Shown here: positions 1-8,063 of the stretch, piece by piece
Layout: every line of letters starts with the position of its first letter
Position numbering within the stretch: the first letter of the stretch is position 1
Assembly: GCF_021491355.1 (NCBI RefSeq)
Contig: NZ_JAKENF010000003.1
Coordinates: 372,001-436,000 of the forward strand
From: Alitabrizicola rongguiensis
GTDB taxonomy: Bacteria > Pseudomonadota > Alphaproteobacteria > Rhodobacterales > Rhodobacteraceae
Direction: 5' to 3'
DNA length: 64,000 bases
Translations under genes and position numbers: made by a program
The notes under the pieces: generated by a model
The model's input: the letters and a program-made list of their open reading frames with translations, nothing else
Databases searched by the model: none
Told to the model about the DNA's origin: nothing

Positions 1-1673
1 CCGGGCTGGCCTAGGCCGCCGGGCTGAAGCGCGCCGGGTTGGCCCAGTCCGCCGCCGAGCGACGGCATCTGCGGCAGGGTGATGGTCACGTTCGACGTGT
101 CCACCGGCTTGCCCTTGTAGTGCATCACCATCTGCGGGAAGGCGATGACAAGTCCGACCATCACGATCTGGATGATGACGAAGGGCACCGCCCCCCAGTA
201 GATCTGCCCGGTCGTCACGCCGTCTGTCCTCTTGCCCGTCACTTTGTCGATGAAAGACGATCTTGGGGCGACCGAGCGCAGGTAGAACAGGGCAAAGCCA
301 AAGGGTGGGTGCATGAAGGACGTCTGCATGTTCACGCCCAGGATCACGCCGAACCAGATCAGGTCGATCCCCAGCCGCTCGGCCGCGGGGGCGAGCAGCG
401 GAACGATGATGAAGGCCAACTCGAAGAAGTCCAGGAAGAAGGCCAGCAGGAAGACGAGGATCGAGACGACGATCAGGAAGCCGATCTCGCCACCCGGCAG
501 GGAGACCAGCAGGTGTTCGACCCAAAGATGGCCGTTGACCCCGTAGAAGGTCAGCGAGAAGACCCGTGCGCCGAGCAGGATGAACATGACGAAGGCAGAA
601 AGCCGGGTCGTTGCCGCGAGCGCCTGCGTCACGACGCCTAGGTTCAGCCGTCCCTTCATGGCGGCAAGGATCAGCGCGCCCACGGCCCCCATGGCGCCGC
701 CCTCGGTCGGTGTGGCGATACCGAGGAAGATGGTGCCAAGAACCAGGAAGATCAGCGCGAGCGGCGGGATCAGCACGATGATGACCTGCTGCGCAAGGCG
801 CGACATCAGGTTGAGCTTCATTCCCTTGTCCACCAGCGCGACGATGTAGATGATCGCCACGCCGATCGTCGCGCCGAGGATGTCTGCGTCCGCGCCATGG
901 GTGGCATAGAGCATCTTGTGTGCCGCGTAGCTGACCGCCACGCAGAAGAGCAGCGCGACCAGCAGCGATGTCACCCCCGAGCCAAGCGTCCGCGCCTCGA
1001 CCGGCAGGGCCGGCACGTAGGAGGGGCGGAAGATCGAAGTCAGGAAGATGTAGAGCATGTAAAGCCCGGTCAGGACGAGACCCGGGATCATCGCCGCCGT
1101 ATACATGTCGCCGACCGACCGGCCCAGCTGGTCGGCCAGAACGATCAGCACGAGCGACGGCGGGATGATCTGCGCCAGCGTGCCCGAGGCAGCGATCACG
1201 CCCGAAGCCACGCGCCGGTCATAGCCGTAACGCAGCATGATCGGCAGCGAGATCAGACCCATGGCGATGACGCTGGCCGCCACGACGCCGGTCGTAGCCG
1301 CCAGCAGCGCGCCGACGATGATGACCGCATAGGCAAGACCGCCGCGAACCGGCCCGAACAGCTGCCCGACCGTGTCGAGCAGGTCTTCGGCCATGCCGGA
1401 TCGTTCAAGGACGATCCCCATGAAGGTGAAGAAGGGGATGGCCAGCAAGGTCTCGTTCGAGAGCACCCCCCAGAACCGGCTTGGCAGAGTGTTGAGCAAT
1501 GGCCAGTCAAGCGTGATCGAGCCGTTCGACAGCGGCGCAAGCTCGACCCCGATGATGAAGAACAGGAGCCCGTTCGCCGCCAGCGAAAACGCCACCGGAT
1601 AGCCGAGCAGCAGGAAGACCACGAGCGCGGCGAACATGATGGGTGCCATGTTCAGCGCGATGAATTCCATCAT
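1..1673 (-). CDS. dctM: TRAP transporter large permease DctM (3' end beyond window)
   Basis: This is the large membrane subunit of a tripartite ATP-independent periplasmic transporter, which moves organic anions inward using an ion gradient. The frame is open from an ATG at 1673 to the window edge (557 codons) and is almost wholly hydrophobic, with typical DctM signatures such as IPFFTFMGIVLERSG near the N-terminus and an internal TPTEGGAMGAVGAL segment. Its start overlaps the dctQ stop as ATGA, so the two are translationally coupled. It is longer than the usual 430 residues, with an extra central hydrophilic loop as in the long DctM subgroup. The last visible residues are Gly/Pro/Gln-rich. 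The substrate cannot be told, and no binding protein (DctP) is in the window. Confidence 0.9.
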   Translation of the reverse strand, partial: MMEFIALNMAPIMFAALVVFLLLGYPVAFSLAANGLLFFIIGVELAPLSNGSITLDWPLLNTLPSRFWGVLSNETLLAIPFFTFMGIVLERSGMAEDLLDTVGQLFGPVRGGLAYAVIIVGALLAATTGVVAASVIAMGLISLPIMLRYGYDRRVASGVIAASGTLAQIIPPSLVLIVLADQLGRSVGDMYTAAMIPGLVLTGLYMLYIFLTSIFRPSYVPALPVEARTLGSGVTSLLVALLFCVAVSYAAHKMLYATHGADADILGATIGVAIIYIVALVDKGMKLNLMSRLAQQVIIVLIPPLALIFLVLGTIFLGIATPTEGGAMGAVGALILAAMKGRLNLGVVTQALAATTRLSAFVMFILLGARVFSLTFYGVNGHLWVEHLLVSLPGGEIGFLIVVSILVFLLAFFLDFFELAFIIVPLLAPAAERLGIDLIWFGVILGVNMQTSFMHPPFGFALFYLRSVAPRSSFIDKVTGKRTDGVTTGQIYWGAVPFVIIQIVMVGLVIAFPQMVMHYKGKPVDTSNVTITLPQMPSLGGGLGQPGALQPGGLGQP

Positions 1674-2254
1674 TTCGAGATCTCCTCGACCAGCGCCTTG
1701 CCTTCCAGTTCGGCGGCCTCGTGGGCCGAGACGAAGGGAGTCGGATCGGGGATCAGACCGCGCATCACCGCAATTTTCTTAATGATCTCGGACAGACCCT
1801 GGAGCGCCAGCAGCACGAATCCGACCAGCAGCAGCCCTTTGGCCGGCCAGATCACCAGACCGCCGGCATTGGTCGAAACCTCACCCGAGCGGTAGGACGA
1901 CGCCACCCAGGGGGTCAGGTAGTAGATCATCAGCAGGCAGAAAGGCATCAGGAAGACGACATGACCGAACAGGTCGATCCAGTGCTGGGTGCGCCGCGAC
2001 CACATGCCATAGACGATGTCGATGCGGATATGCTCGTTCTGTTTCAGCGTGTAGGCCGAGGCCAGCAGGAACGCCGCGCCAAACAGATACCACTGCGCTT
2101 CCAGCCAGGCATTCGACGAGGTGCTGAACACCTTGCGGACGACCGCATTGCTTGCACTGATAAGGATGGCCAGCAGGATCAGCCATCCCATGGCCTTGCC
2201 GACAACCTCGTTGAACCGGTCAATGGCCCGGGACAGTCCCAAAAGGACGTTCAT
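1670..2254 (-). CDS. dctQ: TRAP transporter small permease DctQ
   Basis: This is the small four-helix membrane subunit that partners DctM in a TRAP transporter (194 residues). Hydrophobic segments lie at about residues 20-40, 55-75, 95-115 and 140-165, and the family-like stretch EAQWYLFGAAFLLASAY with EHIRIDI sits mid-protein. I start it at the ATG at 2254, which has a GGGGAGGAG ribosome site just upstream. A longer in-frame start at 2296 lacks such a site. It overlaps dctM by four bases. The roughly 180 bases upstream hold no gene I can see and presumably carry the promoter. Confidence 0.9.
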   Translation of the reverse strand: MNVLLGLSRAIDRFNEVVGKAMGWLILLAILISASNAVVRKVFSTSSNAWLEAQWYLFGAAFLLASAYTLKQNEHIRIDIVYGMWSRRTQHWIDLFGHVVFLMPFCLLMIYYLTPWVASSYRSGEVSTNAGGLVIWPAKGLLLVGFVLLALQGLSEIIKKIAVMRGLIPDPTPFVSAHEAAELEGKALVEEISK

Positions 2255-2434
2255 CACTCCTCCCCTGATCGTTCGCGCCTCGAAAGCGGGCGCCATTTTG
2301 ATCCGGTATGTCGAACAGGAAGGGGTGCGTCAACCTTGGTGGCAAAGCTCTGGCTGTTGCGGGCTGCGCGATCGGTTATTGCCGCTACGTCAGATCGGCA
2401 GTATCTGCAGCCCCTGGGCGAGATGGACGCAAAA

Positions 2435-3157
2435 TCAGGCGGTTGCCCGGAAATTCATCGACGTCCGCTGGCCGTCCTGACCGGCCGCGCGACGCTGAAG
2501 GCGGGTCAGGAGAACGCGAACGAAAAGCAGGACGCCAATCACTTCCAACGCTTCCTCCGAGTTGGAAGCGATCCGATAGGTGAACGTGTCCAGCATACCG
2601 TTATCTTCGAGATTACCGGCGATCATCTCCATTCCGATTGCGCCAGACACGAAGATTGCCCCTGACAGGATCAGGAGCAGCCGCTCGCGAGCAGGGAGGT
2701 TCAACAGAAAGCGCACGAACGACAGGCCGACAACAAGGACGAAGGCCATCCCTGGAATGACCCAGGCGTAGGTCAAGAGACCGGCGTTGTGTGAATGCGG
2801 AACGAACTGGCCAAGCTTTTCGTGGAATGACATGGCTTCATCTGCCGACAGCAGGATGAAGATGACCCCCAGGGCCGACCAGTAGACCCGCATCTTGCGG
2901 TCATCCCGGTGCAGTTCCGTCTGCAAGAAGCTGAGAATCCCGGCGACGAACAGCGTGCAACTCGAAAGCCAAGTATAGAACGAGCGCTCGGAGTTTACGT
3001 CGAAGCGGGCCTTTCTGACCGGCCCTATGATGTCAGGTGAAATCCAAACGACAATGTCCTGTGCCACGCTGATAAGCCAAAGGCTCAAAAACACAAAACA
3101 CAGGCTTCGAAAAAGGGAATTTGACACTCTAACCGACCACGAAAAACCAAACAGCAA
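2435..3157 (-). CDS. Unrecognised multi-pass membrane protein
   Basis: I do not recognise a named family. The 240-residue product is strongly hydrophobic, with about six or seven likely membrane helices. Two acidic/His patches stand out at helix ends: LLSADEAMSFHEKLGQ near residue 103 and ASNSEEALEVIGVLL near residue 197. Such clustered D/E/H residues inside a membrane protein recall metal-binding membrane hydrolases of the CREST type, but that is only an inference from pattern. The start is uncertain: the frame opens after a TAA with TTG at 3157, and a GTG about ten codons in is an alternative. The gene and its upstream region are clearly AT-richer than the neighbours, which suggests recent acquisition. 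Confidence 0.6.
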   Translation of the reverse strand: MLFGFSWSVRVSNSLFRSLCFVFLSLWLISVAQDIVVWISPDIIGPVRKARFDVNSERSFYTWLSSCTLFVAGILSFLQTELHRDDRKMRVYWSALGVIFILLSADEAMSFHEKLGQFVPHSHNAGLLTYAWVIPGMAFVLVVGLSFVRFLLNLPARERLLLILSGAIFVSGAIGMEMIAGNLEDNGMLDTFTYRIASNSEEALEVIGVLLFVRVLLTRLQRRAAGQDGQRTSMNFRATA

Positions 3158-3451
3158 CGAACCGTCATAAAAACGTTACATAAACTTCATGAACGGATTC
3201 TGGCAACAGAATTGAAAACAACGAGCCGTTGCAGAACGGAGAACAATCAACTTCTTTCGCCAGACGATGCGTCTTGGGGTGCCACTTGCTTAAGCTGTCG
3301 AGATTCCAGATCGCTTCTTGGGCTTCTCAGCGCGCGTGTGTCCATCGACCGTCGCAACGCTGCCGCCCACTGCTTAAGCTGCAGTGCTACCGGCAAGCGG
3401 CTGGTGCTTATGCGCAGGTCGGCTGTCTTGGCCAGATTGGCCGACAGACAG
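3158..3451. other. AT-richer intergenic region with a direct repeat
   Basis: No convincing gene lies between the membrane protein and guaA. The first 120 bases are visibly AT-rich. The motif TGCTTAAGCTG occurs twice in the same orientation (3287-3297 and 3371-3381) within a slightly longer imperfect repeat. A bulged hairpin directly follows the guaA stop. Short open frames here have codon use unlike the surrounding genes and were not called. Confidence 0.5.
3423..3447 (-). terminator. Hairpin after guaA, possible terminator
   Basis: CTGTC-TT-GGCCA pairs with TGGCC-GACAG across a three-base loop, giving a ten-pair stem with a two-base bulge. It starts five bases beyond the guaA stop on the minus strand. 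There is no T-run, so it would be a weak intrinsic terminator or an mRNA 3' end stabiliser. Confidence 0.4.
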
Positions 3452-5011
3452 TCACTCCCACTCGATCGTGCCGGGTGGCTTCGAGGTGATGTCGTAGGTC
3501 ACCCGGTTGATGCCGCGGACCTCGTTGATGATCCGCGTCGCGGTTTCGCCAAGGAATTCGTGGCTGAACGGGTAGTAGTCGGCGGTCATGCCGTCGACGC
3601 TCGTCACCGCGCGCAGCGCGCAGGCATAGTCGTAGGTCCGACCGTCGCCCATGACGCCAACGGTCTTGACCGGCAGGAGCGCGACGAAGGCCTGCCAGAT
3701 CGCGTCGTATAGCCCGTGGCGGCGGATCTGGTCGATGAAGACCGCATCGGCGTTGCGCAGGATCTCGAGCTTGTCGCGGGTGATCTCGCCGGGGCAGCGG
3801 ATGGCGAGGCCGGGGCCGGGGAAGGGGTGGCGACCGATGAAGCTGTCGGGCAGGCCAAGTTCACGGCCAAGCGCGCGGACCTCGTCCTTGAACAGTTCGC
3901 GCAGCGGTTCGACCAGCTTCATGCCCATCTTCTCGGGCAATCCGCCGACATTGTGGTGCGACTTGATGGTGACCGAGGGCCCGCCGGAGAAGCTGACGCT
4001 TTCGATCACGTCGGGGTAGAGCGTGCCTTGCGCCAGGAAGGTCGCGCCGCCCACGGATTTCGCGTGCTTCTCGAACACCTCGATGAACAGCCGCCCGATG
4101 GTCTTGCGCTTCACTTCCGGGTCGGTGACGCCTTCCAATGCGGTCAGGAACAGCTCCGACTCGTCGGCATGGATCAGCGGCATGTTGTAGTGGTCGCGGA
4201 ACATGGTGACGACCTGCTCGGCCTCGCCCTTCCTGAGCAGACCGTGATCGACGAAGACACAGGTCAGCTGGTCACCGATCGCCTCGTGGATCAGCACGGC
4301 CGCGACGGAGGAATCCACGCCGCCCGAAAGGCCGCAGATCACCTTCTGGTCGCCCACCTGTTCGCGGATCTTGGCGATCGCGTCCTCGCGATAGGCGCCC
4401 ATGGTCCAGTCGCCCTTGAAGCCGGCCAGACGGACGAAGTTCTCGTAAAGCTTTGCGCCCTTGGGGGTGTGGTGGACTTCGGGGTGGAACTGCACCGCGA
4501 AGAACTGCCGCACCGGGTCCGCGGTGATGGCGAAGGGGGCGTTCGGCGAGGTGCCATAGACCTCGAATCCCGGAGCGATTTCCGAGACATGGTCGCCGTG
4601 GCTCATCCAGACCTGCTCGCGCCCGCCATCCTCGAACCAGCCGTCGAGCAGCGACAGTTTCGCCTCGACCGGGGTGACGAAGGCCCGACCGAATTCCGCG
4701 GTGCCATGGCCGCGTTCCACCTTGCCGCCAAGGCAATGCATCATCGCCTGCTGGCCGTAGCAGATGCCGAGGATCGGAACGCCCGCCTCGAAGGCAGCCT
4801 TGGGCGGCATCGGGGCGCCGTCCTCGAAGACCGAGGCCGGGCCGCCGGAGAAGATGATGGCCTTCGGGGCAAAGTCCCGCAGGAAGGCATCGTCCACCCG
4901 ATTGAACGGATGGATCTCGCAATAGACATGCAGTTCCCGAAGACGGCGCGCGATCAGCTGGGTGACCTGGCTGCCGAAATCGATGATGAGGAGGCGCTCG
5001 TGATGGGTCAT
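3452..5011 (-). CDS. guaA: GMP synthase (glutamine-hydrolysing)
   Basis: GuaA converts XMP to GMP with ATP and glutamine, the last step of guanine nucleotide synthesis in the cytoplasm. The 519-residue protein has the usual full length. An N-terminal class I glutamine amidotransferase carries Cys84 in GICYGQQAM and the His176/Glu178 pair in VQFHPEVHH. The ATP-pyrophosphatase domain carries the P-loop SGGVDSS at 229-235, and the dimerisation domain ends in the typical KPPGTIEWE. The gene stands alone, with nat 60 bases upstream on the same strand, so the two may share a transcript. Confidence 0.97.
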   Translation of the reverse strand: MTHHERLLIIDFGSQVTQLIARRLRELHVYCEIHPFNRVDDAFLRDFAPKAIIFSGGPASVFEDGAPMPPKAAFEAGVPILGICYGQQAMMHCLGGKVERGHGTAEFGRAFVTPVEAKLSLLDGWFEDGGREQVWMSHGDHVSEIAPGFEVYGTSPNAPFAITADPVRQFFAVQFHPEVHHTPKGAKLYENFVRLAGFKGDWTMGAYREDAIAKIREQVGDQKVICGLSGGVDSSVAAVLIHEAIGDQLTCVFVDHGLLRKGEAEQVVTMFRDHYNMPLIHADESELFLTALEGVTDPEVKRKTIGRLFIEVFEKHAKSVGGATFLAQGTLYPDVIESVSFSGGPSVTIKSHHNVGGLPEKMGMKLVEPLRELFKDEVRALGRELGLPDSFIGRHPFPGPGLAIRCPGEITRDKLEILRNADAVFIDQIRRHGLYDAIWQAFVALLPVKTVGVMGDGRTYDYACALRAVTSVDGMTADYYPFSHEFLGETATRIINEVRGINRVTYDITSKPPGTIEWE

Positions 5012-5071
5012 GGGCCTCGGTAGCCAAGGGGATGGAGAAGTGCAAGGGGCCAGAGACGCCCGAAGGAAGGC

Positions 5072-5911
5072 TTAGTCCGGTTGCGCTTCCGGATCGCCGA
5101 AGACGGCGGCATGGCGGGCGAGGATGCGCGGCCAGAGCGGCTCGACTGCGATGCCGCGAAGACCGAACTCGGCGTCGAGCAGCCGCTCAAGCGCCTCCGG
5201 TCCTTCGATCAGGGTCTTGGTAACGCCTTCGGGGGTCGTGCGGCGCAGGACGCGGCCGTAGATTACGGTCGAGCCCGAAGCTTTCATCTGCATGACCTGA
5301 AAGTTCTGGCGGAACGAGGAAGCCGGGTCGGCGAGAAGCTGTGCATGTTTCCGGGCGATCCGCGCCTCGTCCGCCGGGCCGGGATCGACTACGAAATTGG
5401 ACGGATCGCCCGCAGCGTGGTTCCAGAACCGAAAGGTCCCGTCCTCCAGCCGTTCCATTCGAAAGGTCAGCGGCCCGTCGTGGTGCAGGCCCTCGTGCAT
5501 GGGGATCGGCGCGCGCAGCGCATCGCCGAGGCCGAGGTCGCAGAGCCAGTCCACTTCGTCCAGAGTAACGATCACGACGACATGGTTGCCGAGTGAATCT
5601 TCTGCCATCTGGTGATTGTAGGCCGCTGCCATCGCGCGCCGGACCTGAAACCCCAGCCTCCCGAGTGCCCAGGCCAGCAGCCCGTTCGTCTCGTAGCACC
5701 AGCCGCCGCGCTGGCCCTCGATGATCTTCCGCTGGATTGCGCCGATGTCCTGCGTGACTGGCTGACCCGTGAAGACGTCGATTGATTCGTAGGGAACCGT
5801 CATTCCCTGTGCCCGGTGTAAGGCCTGAAGGCTTTCCAGATCGGCCTGAAGCGGCATCGTCAGGCCGATACGCGCGAGGTAGGCTTCCAGCATCGGATCG
5901 GCGGGGGTCAT
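5072..5911 (-). CDS. nat: Arylamine N-acetyltransferase
   Basis: Members of this family transfer an acetyl group from acetyl-CoA to arylamines and hydrazines. The 279-residue protein has the expected size and a complete catalytic triad: Cys72 in RGGWCYETNG, His110 in GNHVVVIV and Asp125 in WLCDLGLGD. I chose the ATG at 5911 because the family N-terminus (LEAYLARIGL) begins just after it. The longer open frame to 6001 runs into the promoter region of the divergent methyltransferase gene. The natural substrate cannot be inferred from the neighbours. Confidence 0.93.
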   Translation of the reverse strand: MTPADPMLEAYLARIGLTMPLQADLESLQALHRAQGMTVPYESIDVFTGQPVTQDIGAIQRKIIEGQRGGWCYETNGLLAWALGRLGFQVRRAMAAAYNHQMAEDSLGNHVVVIVTLDEVDWLCDLGLGDALRAPIPMHEGLHHDGPLTFRMERLEDGTFRFWNHAAGDPSNFVVDPGPADEARIARKHAQLLADPASSFRQNFQVMQMKASGSTVIYGRVLRRTTPEGVTKTLIEGPEALERLLDAEFGLRGIAVEPLWPRILARHAAVFGDPEAQPD

Positions 5912-6019
5912 GTCGCTGCAGAAGCTAGCACATGTCGTTTTTGGGTTCCAAGCGCCGTATTTCCCGAAGGCGGGGCGGCGTTGACGGCGCATAAGGCGCA
6001 AAAGCGACTGGAGGCTAAG

Positions 6020-7564
6020 ATGAGCGATCAGGTGTCAGGGCGTCGGGCCCGGGGTGGCGGCGGTTCGGCGCGGCGCGCGGAGCGGACGGCTGTCAGCTTC
6101 GAGGTGGCGAAGTATATCGAGCGCAAGATCCCGAACTTCGAGATCCTGAACGACGAGGCGCTCGAGATCATCGAACGCAACGCAGAGACGGTGCTGGAAG
6201 AGATCGGCGTCAACTTCGTCGAGAATCCCGGCGCGCTGGAACTTTGGAAGGCCGCAGGCGCCGATGTGAAGGGCGAGCGGGTGCATATTCCCCGCGGCCT
6301 GGCACGAAAGCTGTGCTCGACGGCGCCCAAAAGCTTCACCCAGCATGCACGCAACCCGTCGCGCAGTGTCCATATCGGCGGCAAGGGCCTTGTCCTCGCG
6401 CCGGTCTATGGTCCGCCCTTCGTCCGCGACATGGAAGGCGGCCGCCGCTATGCGACGATCGAGGATTTCCGCAACTTCGTGAAGCTCGGCTACATGTCGA
6501 AATGGCTTCACCATTCGGGCGGCACGGTCTGCGAGCCGACCGATGTGCCGGTGAACAAGCGCCACCTCGACATGCTGCTGGCCCATATGGAGCTTTCCGA
6601 CAAGCCGTTCATGGGCTCGGTCACCGAACCCAGCCGCGCGGCGGATTCGGTCGAGATGGCCAAGATACTGTTCGGGTCGGATTTCGTCGACCAGAACACG
6701 GTGATGACCAGCCTCATCAACATCAACTCGCCGATGACCTTCGACGGGATCATGATGGGCGCGCTGGAAGTCTATGCGAAGGCCAATCAGGCCGCGATCA
6801 TTTCGCCCTTCATCGTCGGCGGCGCGATGGCGCCGGTGACGGTCGCGGGCACGCTGACGCAGGTGATGGCGGAATGCCTGGCCGGTGTCGCCTACAGCCA
6901 GCTCGTGCGGCCTGGCGCGCCGGTCATCATGGGCGCCTTCGTGACCTCGATCGACATGAACTCGGGCGCGCCGACCTTCGGCACGCCGGAAGCCGCTCAC
7001 ATCACCTACGGAGCGGGCCAGCTTGCCCGCCGTTTGGGGCTGCCCTATCGCTCGGGCGGGGCCTTCTGCGGCTCGAAGCTGCCCGACGCGCAGGCTGCCT
7101 ATGAAACCGCGAACTCGCTCAACATGGCGCTGCTCGCCGGCGTGAACTTCATGCTCCATGCCTGCGGCTGGCTGGAGGGCGGCCTCGTGTCGTCCTATGA
7201 GAAGTTCGTCATGGATGCCGACCAGCTCGGCTGCCTGCATCACCTCGCCAAGGGCGTCGAGATGGACGAGAACGGGCAGGGCATGGATGCGATCCGCGAA
7301 GTCGGCCCGGGCGGGCACTATCTGGGCTGCGAGCATACGCAGGCAAACTTCAAGACCGCGTTCTGGCGGACTGACCTTTTGGACTACAAGCCCTACGAGA
7401 CCTGGGAAGAGGAAGGCGCGCGCGATACCCAGACGCTGGCCAACGAGCGCGTGAAGAAACTTCTCGGCGACTACCAGGCGCCTGATCTGGACGAGGGCGT
7501 CCGCGAGGCGCTGCACGCCTATGTCGCGCAGAAGAAGGAATCGATGCCCGACGCCTTCATCTGA
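6020..7564 (+). CDS. MttB-family (trimethylamine/betaine-type) methyltransferase, non-pyrrolysine
   Basis: The 514-residue product belongs to the trimethylamine methyltransferase (MttB) superfamily, whose members demethylate quaternary or tertiary amines onto a corrinoid protein. Family-like stretches include ETVLEEIGVNF near the N-terminus, SPFIVGGAMAPVTVAGTL mid-protein and GWLEGGLVSSYEKFVMDADQLG towards the end. The frame has no internal amber codon, so it is a non-pyrrolysine homologue, several of which act on glycine betaine or related compounds. The start at 6020 follows GGAGG at 6010-6014. No corrinoid protein or corrinoid:folate methyltransferase gene is nearby, so the substrate and acceptor are unknown. 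It is divergent from nat and followed by a hairpin terminator. Confidence 0.85.
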   Translation: MSDQVSGRRARGGGGSARRAERTAVSFEVAKYIERKIPNFEILNDEALEIIERNAETVLEEIGVNFVENPGALELWKAAGADVKGERVHIPRGLARKLCSTAPKSFTQHARNPSRSVHIGGKGLVLAPVYGPPFVRDMEGGRRYATIEDFRNFVKLGYMSKWLHHSGGTVCEPTDVPVNKRHLDMLLAHMELSDKPFMGSVTEPSRAADSVEMAKILFGSDFVDQNTVMTSLININSPMTFDGIMMGALEVYAKANQAAIISPFIVGGAMAPVTVAGTLTQVMAECLAGVAYSQLVRPGAPVIMGAFVTSIDMNSGAPTFGTPEAAHITYGAGQLARRLGLPYRSGGAFCGSKLPDAQAAYETANSLNMALLAGVNFMLHACGWLEGGLVSSYEKFVMDADQLGCLHHLAKGVEMDENGQGMDAIREVGPGGHYLGCEHTQANFKTAFWRTDLLDYKPYETWEEEGARDTQTLANERVKKLLGDYQAPDLDEGVREALHAYVAQKKESMPDAFI

Positions 7565-7589
7565 AGCGGCAAGGCGCCCGGCAAAGTCA

Positions 7590-7615
7590 GGGGCGGTCCA
7601 TCGGGCCGCCCCTTT
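7590..7615 (+). terminator. Intrinsic terminator of the MttB-like gene
   Basis: GGGGCGG (7590-7596) pairs with CCGCCCC (7606-7612) and is followed by TTT. It lies 26 bases after the methyltransferase stop, between convergent genes. Confidence 0.6.
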
Positions 7616-7622
7616 CGCATTG

Positions 7623-7913
7623 TTAGACGCTGGCGTCGCGCGGCAGGAGCCTGGCTTCGGCGATCAGGGCGATGAGGATTTCGATGTGCCGCGAGAAGCT
7701 GTAGGCGGCATCTCCGGCGCGACGGATGCTTTCCAGCCGTGCCTCTTCCGACATCAGCCGCGGCACGCTCACATCGGGAGAGGGCGCCTCGGGAGTCCCG
7801 ATGAGCCGGCGCAGATCGCGGTCGCGGCGATAGTCGACCAGTCCCAGGCGGGCCGCCCGGATCAGAAGCCGCGGGCGTTGCAGGGTGGCGAGCAGGCTGC
7901 ACAGATCGGTCAT
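7623..7913 (-). CDS. DUF6477 family protein
   Basis: This 96-residue soluble protein begins MTDLCSLLATLQRPRLLIRA, the pattern I associate with DUF6477, a small family of unknown function in Rhodobacterales. The ATG at 7913 is preceded by a clear GGAGG five bases upstream. It is divergently transcribed from a DUF6456 gene 150 bases away, and that pairing is itself typical in this order. The basic N-terminal half is followed by a mostly helical C-terminal half. No catalytic motif is visible and no function can be given. Confidence 0.8.
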   Translation of the reverse strand: MTDLCSLLATLQRPRLLIRAARLGLVDYRRDRDLRRLIGTPEAPSPDVSVPRLMSEEARLESIRRAGDAAYSFSRHIEILIALIAEARLLPRDASV

Positions 7914-8063
7914 CGAATCCTCCATTCGCAAGAGGATTGCATCCTAGGGGAATACAACCCTGCGTTGCGTTTCGGATTGTTTCGCCGCGCGCAACCGTGA
8001 GGATAGTTTAGGTTTTGTAAACAATTATCCGAGGAAGTTGCATCGTTAACGCCTCGGTAAGAA

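Noticed and set aside
897-1895. 332-residue plus-strand open frame in the TRAP region
   Set aside because: It lies antisense to dctM/dctQ, whose minus-strand translation is strongly membrane-like and family-conserved.
3716-5023. 435-residue plus-strand open frame opposite guaA
   Set aside because: Complement of a fully conserved housekeeping gene; no ribosome site and no recognisable domain.
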